58,534 nucleotides of DNA from an uncultured Oscillibacter sp. (GTDB lineage Bacteria > Bacillota > Clostridia > Oscillospirales > Oscillospiraceae), in the NCBI GenBank assembly GCA_910583695.1, contig CAJTZL010000010.1:1-58534 (forward strand), written 5' to 3'. The notes below the pieces were generated by a model that saw nothing but the letters and a program-made list of their open reading frames with translations, was not told where the DNA came from and did not search any database. Positions 16,767 through 25,217 of this stretch are shown here, one piece after another (position 1 is the stretch's first letter; each line of letters begins with the position of its first letter). The position numbers and the translations under genes are program-made.

Positions 16767-19508
16767 ATGGCAGTCAGCGGCGTCGGAAGTTCTACCAGTG
16801 TTTATGGAAATCGAAACGTCATCACCGGCCTTGTCAGCGGCATGGACACGGAGGGTATGATCGAAAACGCAATCTCTGCGTATAAAAACAAGATCACAGC
16901 CCTGAACCAAAAACGCACCAAGACCGAGTGGAAGCAGGATGCTTACCGGAGCATGATCAGCAAGATGTCCTCCTTCCTCAGCAAATATACCTCCTATCGT
17001 TCCAGCAACAACCTGATGTCCACCAGCTTCTTCGATCAGGCGGTGAAGACGGTGACAAAGGGAGCCAATAAGGATTTGATCTCCGCCACCGGCCGGGCCA
17101 GCAGCGATGTGCGCATCGACCGGGTGAAGCAGCTGGCCACCGCCGCCACCTTCAAATTCAGCGGCACCGCCCTGGACGACGGCACCGCCGCTTTCGGGCA
17201 GAACAGCGTCACGGCCTCTGCCTCCGGGTCGCTGGACCTGAGCAAGGAAATCGACATCAGCAAGCTGAACGGCTCCCTGACGCTGAACTATGGCGGCGCC
17301 AGCGCCTCAACCCAGCTGACCATCAGCTTTGACGAAACCAAGACCTACAAAAACACCGAGGAGCTGGTGGAGGAAATCAACAAGCAGCTGGCGGGCCAGA
17401 GCGTTTCCATCGGCACCAAGACCTACACCGGCGAGGAGCTGCTGAAGGACGTGATCAAGGCCGAGGTGGGAGAAAACGGCGAAATCACCTTCACGGACCC
17501 GAAGAAAAACGGCGTCTATGTCAGCGGCGTCACCGGCTCTGCAAAGGACCACCTGCTGGGCGGAAAGGAGCCCAGCACCAAGGATGAGGAGCAGATCAAG
17601 TCCCTGACCCTCTCCAAGCGGGCGCTGGAGACGGAGAGGATGACCACCATGGAGTATCTGTCCTCCCGGGGCGCCAGCATGGACATCACCCTGGACGGCA
17701 AGACCAAAACCGTAATGCTGCCCGGCAAGGACGACATTGACGAAAAGCTCACGGGCGCAGAACGGGATGCAGCGTTTGTCGCCGCGTTTCAGAAGAACAT
17801 TGACGAGGCCTTTGGCAAGGGAAAGCTGACGGTCAGCGACAAAAACGGCAGTGAATCCGGCATCCAGTTCCAGTTCGAGGCGCCCAAGGGCTCCACGTTT
17901 GCCATCGGCTCCACCAAGGGCAAGATCCTGGGCTTCGGCGAAAGCGAACGGATCACCAGCTACCTGAATACCGGCAAGACCCTGGGCGAGCTGCTCAAGG
18001 ACGAGGATTTCGGGAAGCTGGAAAAGGCCTACACGGAAAAAAAGGATGCCGCCGGAAATACCGTCAAGGTATTGGCAAAGGACGCCAACGGAAAGCAGCT
18101 CTACTCCTTCAAGGTCAACGGCAAGGAAGTGGGGCAGTTCAATGAAGACACCACCCTGAGCACAGTCTTCAACACCATGAACAGCAACAGCGACTGCGGA
18201 GTGAAAGTGGGCTATTCCAAGCTCACCAACGAGCTGACCTTCACGGCCAAGGACACCGGAGAAGCCAGCGAGATTCGCTTTGAGGGCTTTTCCAGCAAGC
18301 TCTTCGGCTCCCCCGGCACCTATGACGACGACAAGCGGGGGACCTATACCAAGGGTCAGGACGCCATCTTCGAGGCCACGGTCAACGGCACCTCTCTGGG
18401 AGAGATCACCCGCAGCTCCAACGAGGTGGAAATGGACGGCATGACCATCAACCTCAAGGGGACCTTCGGCTATGAGGCCAGACAGGAGCAGGCGAAGAAT
18501 GACAAGGGCGAGCTGCTTTTCTCCATTGGGGACACGGAGGTTTCCGCCAGGGAAGTCAACGGGAAGCTGGTCTTTACCGACGGGAAAACCGGAAAGGAAA
18601 TCACCGGCGAATATGGCGCCGACGGGAAGCTGATCTTCAAAAACCAGAATGGGGATGAGGTTTACGCGCGGCTGGGCAAAGACAAGGAGCTGCGCTTTGA
18701 CGCCACCGCAGATCAGGCGGCGGAGGTCGGCAAGGTCATGACGGAGCGGCTGGAGAAGGTGGACACCGAGGCCGTCAGCTTTGAAACCAGCTCCGACGCG
18801 GACAAAATTGTGGACGCGGTCAAGCAGATGGTGGAAGATTACAACGCCATGGCCAAGGAGATCAAGGACGCCTACTCCACCCTCCCTGCCCAGCGGTCCA
18901 ACGGCGCGTATTACGAGCCCCTGACCTCCGAGGAGGAAGCGGACGCCAGCGAGAGCTTCATCAAAAACTGGAACGAGAAGGCCAAGCAGGGCGTGCTCTT
19001 CGGCGACCGGGATCTGGCCTCCCTGTACCAGCGCATGACCTCCGCCATCTCCATGAACGGCGAGCACGGCGCGGCCCTCCGGGAAGCGGGCATTACTGTG
19101 AACTACTCCAACGGCCTGAGCACCCTGGAGTTTGACGAGGATAAATTCCGCGCCGCCCTGAACGACGACCCCGACAAGGTCCGGGACGCTTTCACCGCCA
19201 GCGTGGACTCCGGCGCCAAGAGCGACGGCCTGATGCAGGCATTGAAGCAGCCCCTGGAAATCTACGGTAAGACCGAGGGCGGCAAGGGCGTGCTGGTGGA
19301 GAAGGCGGGTTCCCCCCTGGCCCCCAGTACCATGTACAACAACACAATCCAGAAAGAGCTCAACCGGATTGACGAGCAGATCGAACGCTGGCAGGACAAG
19401 ATGAACGATCAGGTGGATTATTACACCAACCAGTTCTCCCGCCTGGAGCAGCTGATTCTGCAAATGAACTCCCAGAGCTCCTACTTCTCCCAGCTGATGG
19501 GAGGCTGA
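16767..19508 (+). CDS. fliD: Flagellar filament cap protein FliD
   Basis: FliD (HAP2) caps the growing filament and helps fold flagellin. The protein is 913 aa, nearly twice the usual 450-550. The conserved N-terminus (NVITGLVSGMDTEGMIENAI) and C-terminal coiled coil (residues 780-913, with DEQIERWQDKMNDQVDYYTNQFSRLEQLI) are intact. The extra length lies in the outward-facing central domains. These contain short repeated units of the type NGKLVFTDGKTGKEI / ADGKLIFKNQNGDEV (about residues 594-648). fliS follows after 27 bp. Confidence 0.95.
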   Translation: MAVSGVGSSTSVYGNRNVITGLVSGMDTEGMIENAISAYKNKITALNQKRTKTEWKQDAYRSMISKMSSFLSKYTSYRSSNNLMSTSFFDQAVKTVTKGANKDLISATGRASSDVRIDRVKQLATAATFKFSGTALDDGTAAFGQNSVTASASGSLDLSKEIDISKLNGSLTLNYGGASASTQLTISFDETKTYKNTEELVEEINKQLAGQSVSIGTKTYTGEELLKDVIKAEVGENGEITFTDPKKNGVYVSGVTGSAKDHLLGGKEPSTKDEEQIKSLTLSKRALETERMTTMEYLSSRGASMDITLDGKTKTVMLPGKDDIDEKLTGAERDAAFVAAFQKNIDEAFGKGKLTVSDKNGSESGIQFQFEAPKGSTFAIGSTKGKILGFGESERITSYLNTGKTLGELLKDEDFGKLEKAYTEKKDAAGNTVKVLAKDANGKQLYSFKVNGKEVGQFNEDTTLSTVFNTMNSNSDCGVKVGYSKLTNELTFTAKDTGEASEIRFEGFSSKLFGSPGTYDDDKRGTYTKGQDAIFEATVNGTSLGEITRSSNEVEMDGMTINLKGTFGYEARQEQAKNDKGELLFSIGDTEVSAREVNGKLVFTDGKTGKEITGEYGADGKLIFKNQNGDEVYARLGKDKELRFDATADQAAEVGKVMTERLEKVDTEAVSFETSSDADKIVDAVKQMVEDYNAMAKEIKDAYSTLPAQRSNGAYYEPLTSEEEADASESFIKNWNEKAKQGVLFGDRDLASLYQRMTSAISMNGEHGAALREAGITVNYSNGLSTLEFDEDKFRAALNDDPDKVRDAFTASVDSGAKSDGLMQALKQPLEIYGKTEGGKGVLVEKAGSPLAPSTMYNNTIQKELNRIDEQIERWQDKMNDQVDYYTNQFSRLEQLILQMNSQSSYFSQLMGG

Positions 19509-19535
19509 TTTTGAAAAGGCGGTGATCCACAGACA

Positions 19536-19913
19536 ATGGATATGAAAGGCTTCCAGTCATACAAGGAGCAAAGCGTGAACACCATGACCCAGGGGGAGCT
19601 GCTGCTGCTGCTGTATGATGAGCTGTATAAACGCCTGTCCCAGGCGGAGCTCATGCGGGATCAGGAGAATTACCCCGTCTATGAGGCCTCCATTGAGCGA
19701 GCGGTCGCCATCATTGATTATCTGGACTACACGCTGGACCGCCAGTATCCCATCAGCGGAAATCTGGCCCAGTTGTATGAGTACTTTACCTATGAGCTGG
19801 GCCGAGCGAAGATTGGCCGGCGCAAGGAAGTCCTGACCCATGTGAAAACCATGGTGGGCGAACTGCGGGACGCCTTCCGTCAGGCGCAAAAAAGCGGAGA
19901 CTCAGGAAAGTAG
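19536..19913 (+). CDS. fliS: Flagellin chaperone FliS
   Basis: This 125-aa helical protein binds flagellin in the cytosol and prevents early assembly. Family features are the YKEQSVNTMTQGELLLLLYDELYKRL start and the YPVYEASIERAVAIIDYLDYTLD helix. The gene sits between fliD and a small helical gene in the usual fliD-fliS-fliT order. The start is ATG after AAGGCGGTGATCC. Confidence 0.94.
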   Translation: MDMKGFQSYKEQSVNTMTQGELLLLLYDELYKRLSQAELMRDQENYPVYEASIERAVAIIDYLDYTLDRQYPISGNLAQLYEYFTYELGRAKIGRRKEVLTHVKTMVGELRDAFRQAQKSGDSGK

Positions 19914-19921
19914 GGATCAGG

Positions 19922-20308
19922 ATGGAAACACCGGCGCTGATGGATGCCCATGTGCAGCTCAAACGAATCTACACCGCGCTGAACGAAGCCCTGGACCTGA
20001 CCCGCCAGCTGGCAGACGCCGTGGACCGGGATGATCAGGTGGCAACGCAGATGCTGATCGCCATGCGGCAGGAACCTACCGACAAGCTGGCCGGGGCCCA
20101 TCAGGCCCTGGACCAGCAGAGGCGGACCCTGCCCCCCTCCGCCGCGGAGCGCCTTGCCGCCCTCTTGAAGGGCGCGGCGGCGGAGACGGAGGCGGAAGCC
20201 CCACTGGCGGCGCAGGTAGGCGTCAATCAGCGGGTCTTGAAGCAGCTTGTGGACCTGGATCGGGTGGTCAACCGCAAGCTGGCGAGAGAGAAGTCCTTTT
20301 ACCAATAA
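19922..20308 (+). CDS. Small helical protein in the fliT position, possible export chaperone
   Basis: The protein is 128 aa, almost entirely predicted helix, and rich in Ala, Leu, Gln and Arg. I do not recognise a domain by sequence. It starts 8 bp after fliS, where FliT, the chaperone for FliD, is normally encoded. Its size and composition suit a FliT/FlgN-like chaperone. That role is inferred from position and shape only. A strong hairpin follows. Confidence 0.7.
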   Translation: METPALMDAHVQLKRIYTALNEALDLTRQLADAVDRDDQVATQMLIAMRQEPTDKLAGAHQALDQQRRTLPPSAAERLAALLKGAAAETEAEAPLAAQVGVNQRVLKQLVDLDRVVNRKLAREKSFYQ

Positions 20309-20325
20309 GCGAAACCGCAAAAGCC

Positions 20326-20348
20326 GGAGCCCGGACCGGCCGGGCTCC
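20326..20348 (+). terminator. GC-rich hairpin after the fliD-fliS operon
   Basis: A perfect 9-bp stem (GGAGCCCGG and its complement) has a 5-nt loop and a weaker outer stem formed by CGCAAA and TTTGCG. There is no T run, so it may only slow or partly stop transcription. Confidence 0.55.
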
Positions 20349-20447
20349 CGCCTTTGCGCGCGTAGGGATGCAGACCGGGAAACCGCCTCCTTGAAGGAGG
20401 GGCGTGCCCCTTTTCAGGGAAGATTCAAAACTACGGGAGCGCAGAGT

Positions 20448-21185
20448 ATGCCCACAATTACGCTGGAAAACGTCACAAAGAACTACAAGCTGGACCGCCG
20501 CCAGCAGAAGGAGCAGAAGGGCAAGAAGTTCGAGGTTGGTGTGGAGGACATCAACCTGACCATCCGGCAGGGGGAATTTGTCTTCCTGGTCGGCAGCAGC
20601 GGAGCGGGAAAGAGCACGCTGCTGGACCTGATTTCCGGAAAGCTCAAGCCGGACAAGGGAACGGTATGTTTGGACCAGAAGGACCTCTCCAAGCTGATTC
20701 CCTGGAGCCAGAACCGCATGGCCATCCTCTTCGGCAAGGTCCAGCAGGAGCACAGCCTCATCCGGAAGATGACGGTGGAGGAAAACCTCTGGATTGCCGC
20801 CCAGGTGGGCCGCCGCCGCTTTGAGAGCGGCAAGCACGTGGAGCTCCGGGTGAAGAAGGTGCTGGGGCTGGTGGGCATGCGGGGGGTGGAAGCCCGGTAT
20901 CCCGTGGAAATGTCCATCGGGGAGTGCCGCCGGGTGGAGCTGGCCCGGGCCCTGATCAACAGCCCCCCCATTCTGGTGCTGGACGAGATCACGGCGAACC
21001 TGGACGACGACAACATCTGGGACATGTTCCAGCTTTTGCAGGAAGTCAACCGCATGGGCACCACGGTGATCATGGCCACCCACGCCAGCCGGTATGTGAA
21101 CATCATGCGCCGGCGGGTGGTTACGCTGGTGGACGGAAAGATTTTCGGCGATGTCGAGAAAGGAAGATACGGCGACGTGGTATAG
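20448..21185 (+). CDS. FtsE-like ABC ATPase with altered signature motif
   Basis: This 245-aa protein has the overall pattern of FtsE, the ATPase of the FtsEX complex that drives cell-wall hydrolases. Walker A is VGSSGAGKST (48-57). The Q-loop region is FGKVQQEH (95-102). Walker B is ILVLDE (175-180), and the H-loop is ATHA (210-213). The signature motif is MSIGEC (155-160), not LSGGEQ, and the D-loop is also changed. No ftsX is adjacent. The start at 20448 has GGGAG 8 nt upstream; longer readings lack a ribosome site. Its role in a flagellar locus is unknown. Confidence 0.87.
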   Translation: MPTITLENVTKNYKLDRRQQKEQKGKKFEVGVEDINLTIRQGEFVFLVGSSGAGKSTLLDLISGKLKPDKGTVCLDQKDLSKLIPWSQNRMAILFGKVQQEHSLIRKMTVEENLWIAAQVGRRRFESGKHVELRVKKVLGLVGMRGVEARYPVEMSIGECRRVELARALINSPPILVLDEITANLDDDNIWDMFQLLQEVNRMGTTVIMATHASRYVNIMRRRVVTLVDGKIFGDVEKGRYGDVV

Positions 21186-21248
21186 TCTCGAAGCCGATGA
21201 TCATAGATAAGGAAAGAACGCCAAGAAGTAAAGAGGAGGAAGACGCAA

Positions 21249-23024
21249 ATGATCAAAAACATGAAGGTCAGGAAAAGCCTGGTGATGGGGTATGGAATTA
21301 CCATCGTGGTCTCCGTAATTATTATCATCATCTCCCTGATTTTGATGACCGTGCAGAAGCGCCAGTACACCAACATTCTGGATGAATATGTGGAGTCCAA
21401 CCAGCTGGTATCCGAATGCCGGATCAGCTACAACATTGCCGCCCGCAATCTGCGGGACGCGGTTTTGTCCGGGGATATGAGCAATATCGACTCCGCCAAC
21501 AGCAAAATCAGCCAGCTGAAAGAAGAGCTGGTCAGCCTGAGCAGCACCTATCCTCTGGACGACAAAACGGAGCTGAACAACTTCACCAAGCTGGTGGAGA
21601 ACTGGGAGCTTGAGGCGGAGGAAATCGGCCGGATGGCTCGGACGGATCAGCAGAAGGCCGCTGATATGATCGTGAAGGAATGCTCGCCCGTTCTGGCGCA
21701 GGCCGCCTCCTCCGGCGATGCCCTGGCCCTGAAGCTCCAGACGGCGCAGGCCGATATCATCGACCGGCAGAACATGGTCTCCACCATCGCGATCATCTCC
21801 ATCATTGTGGCGATGATCATCGCGACGGTGGTGGTCATCCGGATCGCGCTCCTCATCATCAAGAGCATCGTGATTCCCACGGAGAAGGTCCGGGCCGCCC
21901 TGGTGGGCTTCAGCGAGGGCAAGCTGGACATTCCCGTGGACTATGAGAGCACCAGCGAGTTGGGCGAGATGTGCGACGCTCTGCGGAGCAGCCAGCACAC
22001 GCTGGTCGGCGTGATTCAGGACACCTGCCGTCTCCTGGAGGAGATGGGCAACGGCAACTTCAACTGCCGCACTGAGGTGGAGCAGCTGTACGTAGGCGAG
22101 CTGAGCAATATGCTCAAGTCCATCCGCGTCATCAACCGCAGCCTCAGCGACACTCTGGCTCAGATCAGCCTCAGCGGCGAGCAGGTTTCCTCCGGCTCCG
22201 ACCAGGTGTCCACCGGCGCCCAGGCCCTGGCCCAGGGCGCCACGGAGCAGGCCAGCGCCGTTCAGGAGCTGTCCGCCACCATTGCCGAAATTTCCACCCG
22301 CTCCCAGAGCAACGCCAAACGCAGCGAAGAGGCCATCGACCACTCCAAGAACGCCGACATGCGGGTTCGGGAAAGTGCCGATTACATGGAAGAGATGGTC
22401 AAGGCTATGGAGAAGATTTCCAGCTCCTCCGAGGAGATCGGAAAGATTATTGCCACCATTGAAAACATTGCCTTCCAGACCAACATCCTGGCGCTGAACG
22501 CCGCCGTGGAAGCCGCCCGGGCGGGCTCCGCCGGCAAGGGCTTCGCCGTTGTGGCCGATGAGGTCCGGAATCTGGCCACCAAGTCCGATCAGGCTGCCAA
22601 GGCGACCAAGGAGCTGATTGACAACTCCATCACCTCCGTCCAGGACGGCAGCGAAATCGTCAAGCGGGTATCCGAGTCCCTGGACAAGACCGTACAGGCC
22701 ACCAACGAGTCCATGTCCGCCCTTCAGGAGATTGCCAAGGCCGTGGAGGAAGAGGCTTCCGCCATCTCTCAGGTGACGGAGGGCATCGACCAGATCTCCA
22801 GCGTGGTCCAGACCAACTCCGCCACTTCCGAGCAGTCCGCCGCCGCCAGCGAGGAGCTGAGCAGTCAGGCCAGCCTGATGAAGGACCTGCTGAGCAAGTT
22901 CCGCCTCCGCAGTGACAGCTCCGCCAGCAGCTACAGCGCCCCCGCCTATTCCGACGACAGCGTGGCCGACGTGTCCTATGACGGCGGCTACAGCTCCGGC
23001 GGCAGCGCCTTCAGCAAGTATTAA
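21249..23024 (+). CDS. Methyl-accepting chemotaxis protein
   Basis: This is a 591-aa receptor. It has a first membrane helix at about residues 12-36 and a small helical sensor domain (about 37-175) that looks like a four-helix bundle. The second helix is at about 178-205. A HAMP region and a signalling domain follow, and the tip is conserved (IENIAFQTNILALNAAVEAA, then GKGFAVVADEVRNLA). The ligand cannot be read from the sequence. The tail is Ser/Tyr-rich, with no CheR-tethering pentapeptide. The ATG follows AGAGGAGGAAG. A 17-bp-stem hairpin lies beyond the stop. Confidence 0.95.
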   Translation: MIKNMKVRKSLVMGYGITIVVSVIIIIISLILMTVQKRQYTNILDEYVESNQLVSECRISYNIAARNLRDAVLSGDMSNIDSANSKISQLKEELVSLSSTYPLDDKTELNNFTKLVENWELEAEEIGRMARTDQQKAADMIVKECSPVLAQAASSGDALALKLQTAQADIIDRQNMVSTIAIISIIVAMIIATVVVIRIALLIIKSIVIPTEKVRAALVGFSEGKLDIPVDYESTSELGEMCDALRSSQHTLVGVIQDTCRLLEEMGNGNFNCRTEVEQLYVGELSNMLKSIRVINRSLSDTLAQISLSGEQVSSGSDQVSTGAQALAQGATEQASAVQELSATIAEISTRSQSNAKRSEEAIDHSKNADMRVRESADYMEEMVKAMEKISSSSEEIGKIIATIENIAFQTNILALNAAVEAARAGSAGKGFAVVADEVRNLATKSDQAAKATKELIDNSITSVQDGSEIVKRVSESLDKTVQATNESMSALQEIAKAVEEEASAISQVTEGIDQISSVVQTNSATSEQSAAASEELSSQASLMKDLLSKFRLRSDSSASSYSAPAYSDDSVADVSYDGGYSSGGSAFSKY

Positions 23025-23128
23025 GCGCGTTTCCGCCGGGCCGCCGGCCTAAGTCAAGACGCGAGCTGCCAATGGAAAGAACGCAGGGTCACTCGCGCCA
23101 TCCCGCGCTGGCAGAAGAGTTCCCTGCC

Positions 23129-23169
23129 ATGATGCCAGAAGGCGGTTCGGTGCCGCCTTCTGGCATCAT
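23129..23169 (+). terminator. Perfect 17-bp-stem hairpin between the MCP and FtsA-like genes
   Basis: The left arm at 23129-23145 pairs perfectly with 23153-23169 around a 7-nt loop (TTCGGTG). Only TTT follows, so it is not a textbook terminator. It lies 37 bp before the FtsA-like ATG and may end the receptor transcript or act as an attenuator in the leader. Confidence 0.6.
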
Positions 23170-23206
23170 TTGCGCCTCTGCGAGGCATGAAAAGGAGCGT
23201 CTCATT

Positions 23207-25180
23207 ATGAAGGATCTAAGAGCCCAGGAGCGGGATCTGATTTTCGCCCTGGATATCGGGACCCGCAGCGTCGTGGGCGTTGTGGGCAGACCCTCCGGGG
23301 GCCGGTTCAAGGCCCTGGACATCGAAATGGCGGAGCACGGGAGCCGCGCCATGCTGGACGGGCAGATCGACAACATTCATCAGGTGGGCGGTCTGGCCCG
23401 GGCGGTGACGGACCGGCTGGAGGAACGCTTGGGCGTTCATCTGGAGCGGGTCTGCGTGGCCGCCGCCGGACGGGCCCTGCGGACCCAGAGTGGCAGCTTC
23501 ACCATGGACATCAGCGAGGAGAAAACCATCAGCGCCGAGACCATCAGCCGTCTGGAGGCGGGGGCCCTCTCCGCCGCCGAGGAGGCATTGCAGGTGGAGG
23601 ACGAGGTCCGGCGGCAGTTCTTCATGGTGGGCTACACCGTGGCCCAGTACCGGCTGGACAACTACCCCCTGGCCTCCCTTCTGGACCACAGCGGGCAGAA
23701 GGCGGAGGCGGACGTTGTGGCCACCTTCCTCCCCGGAGAGGTGGTGGAGAGCCTGTACGCCGCCATGCGGGCGGCGGGCCTCCAGGTCTCCAGCCTGACC
23801 CTGGAGCCCATCGCCGCCATGAACGCCGCCATTCCCGCGGAGCTGCGGCTTTTGAATCTGGCCCTGGTGGACATCGGCGCGGGCACCACGGATATCGCCG
23901 TCTGCCGGGACGGAAGCGTTACCGGCTACACCATGGCCACCATCGCCGGAGACGAGATCACCGAGGCCATCATGCGGGCCTTCCTGGTGGACTTCCAGAC
24001 GGCCGAGGAGATAAAGCGGAACCTCCGGCCCGGGGAGGACGCCCGCTATACGGACATTCTGGGCCTGGAAAACACCGCCTCCTTTGAGGAGATTCACGCC
24101 GCCATCCAGGAGCCCATGGGTCGTTTGGCGGAGGCCATTGCCGCCCAGGTGACGGAGCTCAACGGGGGGGCCCCCTCGGCCCTGTTCCTGGCAGGAGGCG
24201 GCAGCAAGCTGGAGGGCCTCCGGGAAAAGGTGGCCCTCAGCATGGGGATGGACGAACGCCGTGTGGCCATCGCCGGGAACAACTTCGCCAAGAGCGCCTT
24301 TGCCGACGAAATCGACCTGAATAATCCGGAGTACGCCACGCCCCTGGGCATTGCCGTCTCCGCCGGGCTGGGGCTCTTGAACGACAGCTATGTGATCACC
24401 CTCAACGGGGAGACCGCCAAGCTCTTCCGCAGCGGTGTCCTCACCATTCGGGACATTCTGCTGATGAACGGCTACACCTATGCCGACATGCTGGGCCGCT
24501 CCGGGAAGAACCTGGGCGTGACCCTCAACGGGCGGCGCATGGTCCTCCGGGGGGAGCCCGCCGCCCCCGCAATCCTGCGGGTGAACGGGGAGGAATCGGC
24601 TATCAACGCGGTGGTCCACGCCGGGGACAGCATCCGCTTCCAGCCCGCCCGCAGCGGCAAAGACGCCGCCAGGACCCTGGGGGAGCTGCTGGGAAAGGGC
24701 TTCTCCGGCCGGGTGCTGGTGAACAACCGGGAGGGGGATCTGCGGGCCCCCCTGCGCCAGGGGGATGTGATTTTGACCCTGGAGGGTCCCGCCGGTGTGA
24801 TTCCGCCTCTGCCGGAGCTGGCGGAGGAACCGGAGCCGCCCGCCCCTCCGGCCTCTTCGGTCCCGGCTCCGGCGGCGCCGGAGCCGGTGCGGGAGACGCC
24901 TCCCGAGGCTCCCAAGGCGGAGCCTGTCAAAGAGGAGCCCCCCCGGCTGGAGCCGGTGAAGCCGCGCATCCGCAAGCGGGAGGTGGAGATTCTTCTCAAC
25001 GGCAAGCCGATCGTCCTGCCGCCCAAGGAGAACGGCCAGCCCTATTATGTCATGGACCTGCTGGAGCGCTCCGGGGTGGACTTCGAGAAGCTGGAGGGCC
25101 CCGTCCATCTGGCGATTAACGGAACAGAGTGCGGTTTCAGCCAGGCGGTGAAGGACCGGGATTCCATCACCATTCACTGA
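23207..25180 (+). CDS. FtsA-like actin-fold ATPase with C-terminal extension
   Basis: This 657-aa protein has the FtsA/actin nucleotide-binding motifs. Phosphate-1 is ALDIGTRSVVG (14-24), phosphate-2 is VDIGAGTTDIAV, and the adenosine motif is FLAGGGSKLEG. An SHS2/1C-type insert lies between phosphate-1 and phosphate-2. After the ATPase come two similar modules (LNG...DLLERSG...ING...DSITI pattern), separated by a Pro-rich linker and ending the protein. They look like small beta-rich folds. The C-terminal amphipathic helix of true FtsA is not seen, so this is probably a paralogue. AAAGGAG precedes the ATG at 23207. The membrane protein gene follows. Confidence 0.78.
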   Translation: MKDLRAQERDLIFALDIGTRSVVGVVGRPSGGRFKALDIEMAEHGSRAMLDGQIDNIHQVGGLARAVTDRLEERLGVHLERVCVAAAGRALRTQSGSFTMDISEEKTISAETISRLEAGALSAAEEALQVEDEVRRQFFMVGYTVAQYRLDNYPLASLLDHSGQKAEADVVATFLPGEVVESLYAAMRAAGLQVSSLTLEPIAAMNAAIPAELRLLNLALVDIGAGTTDIAVCRDGSVTGYTMATIAGDEITEAIMRAFLVDFQTAEEIKRNLRPGEDARYTDILGLENTASFEEIHAAIQEPMGRLAEAIAAQVTELNGGAPSALFLAGGGSKLEGLREKVALSMGMDERRVAIAGNNFAKSAFADEIDLNNPEYATPLGIAVSAGLGLLNDSYVITLNGETAKLFRSGVLTIRDILLMNGYTYADMLGRSGKNLGVTLNGRRMVLRGEPAAPAILRVNGEESAINAVVHAGDSIRFQPARSGKDAARTLGELLGKGFSGRVLVNNREGDLRAPLRQGDVILTLEGPAGVIPPLPELAEEPEPPAPPASSVPAPAAPEPVRETPPEAPKAEPVKEEPPRLEPVKPRIRKREVEILLNGKPIVLPPKENGQPYYVMDLLERSGVDFEKLEGPVHLAINGTECGFSQAVKDRDSITIH

Positions 25181-25217
25181 GGACGGGCCCTTTGAGTATA
25201 AGTAGGAGAGTGAAGCG

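Noticed and set aside
20247..20447. A longer N-terminus for the FtsE-like protein
   Set aside because: It would overlap the end of the preceding gene and a terminator-like hairpin, and the family N-terminus begins at 20448.
23072..23206. A longer N-terminus for the FtsA-like protein
   Set aside because: It would be translated through a perfect 17-bp-stem hairpin and lacks a ribosome site; the ATG at 23207 has one.
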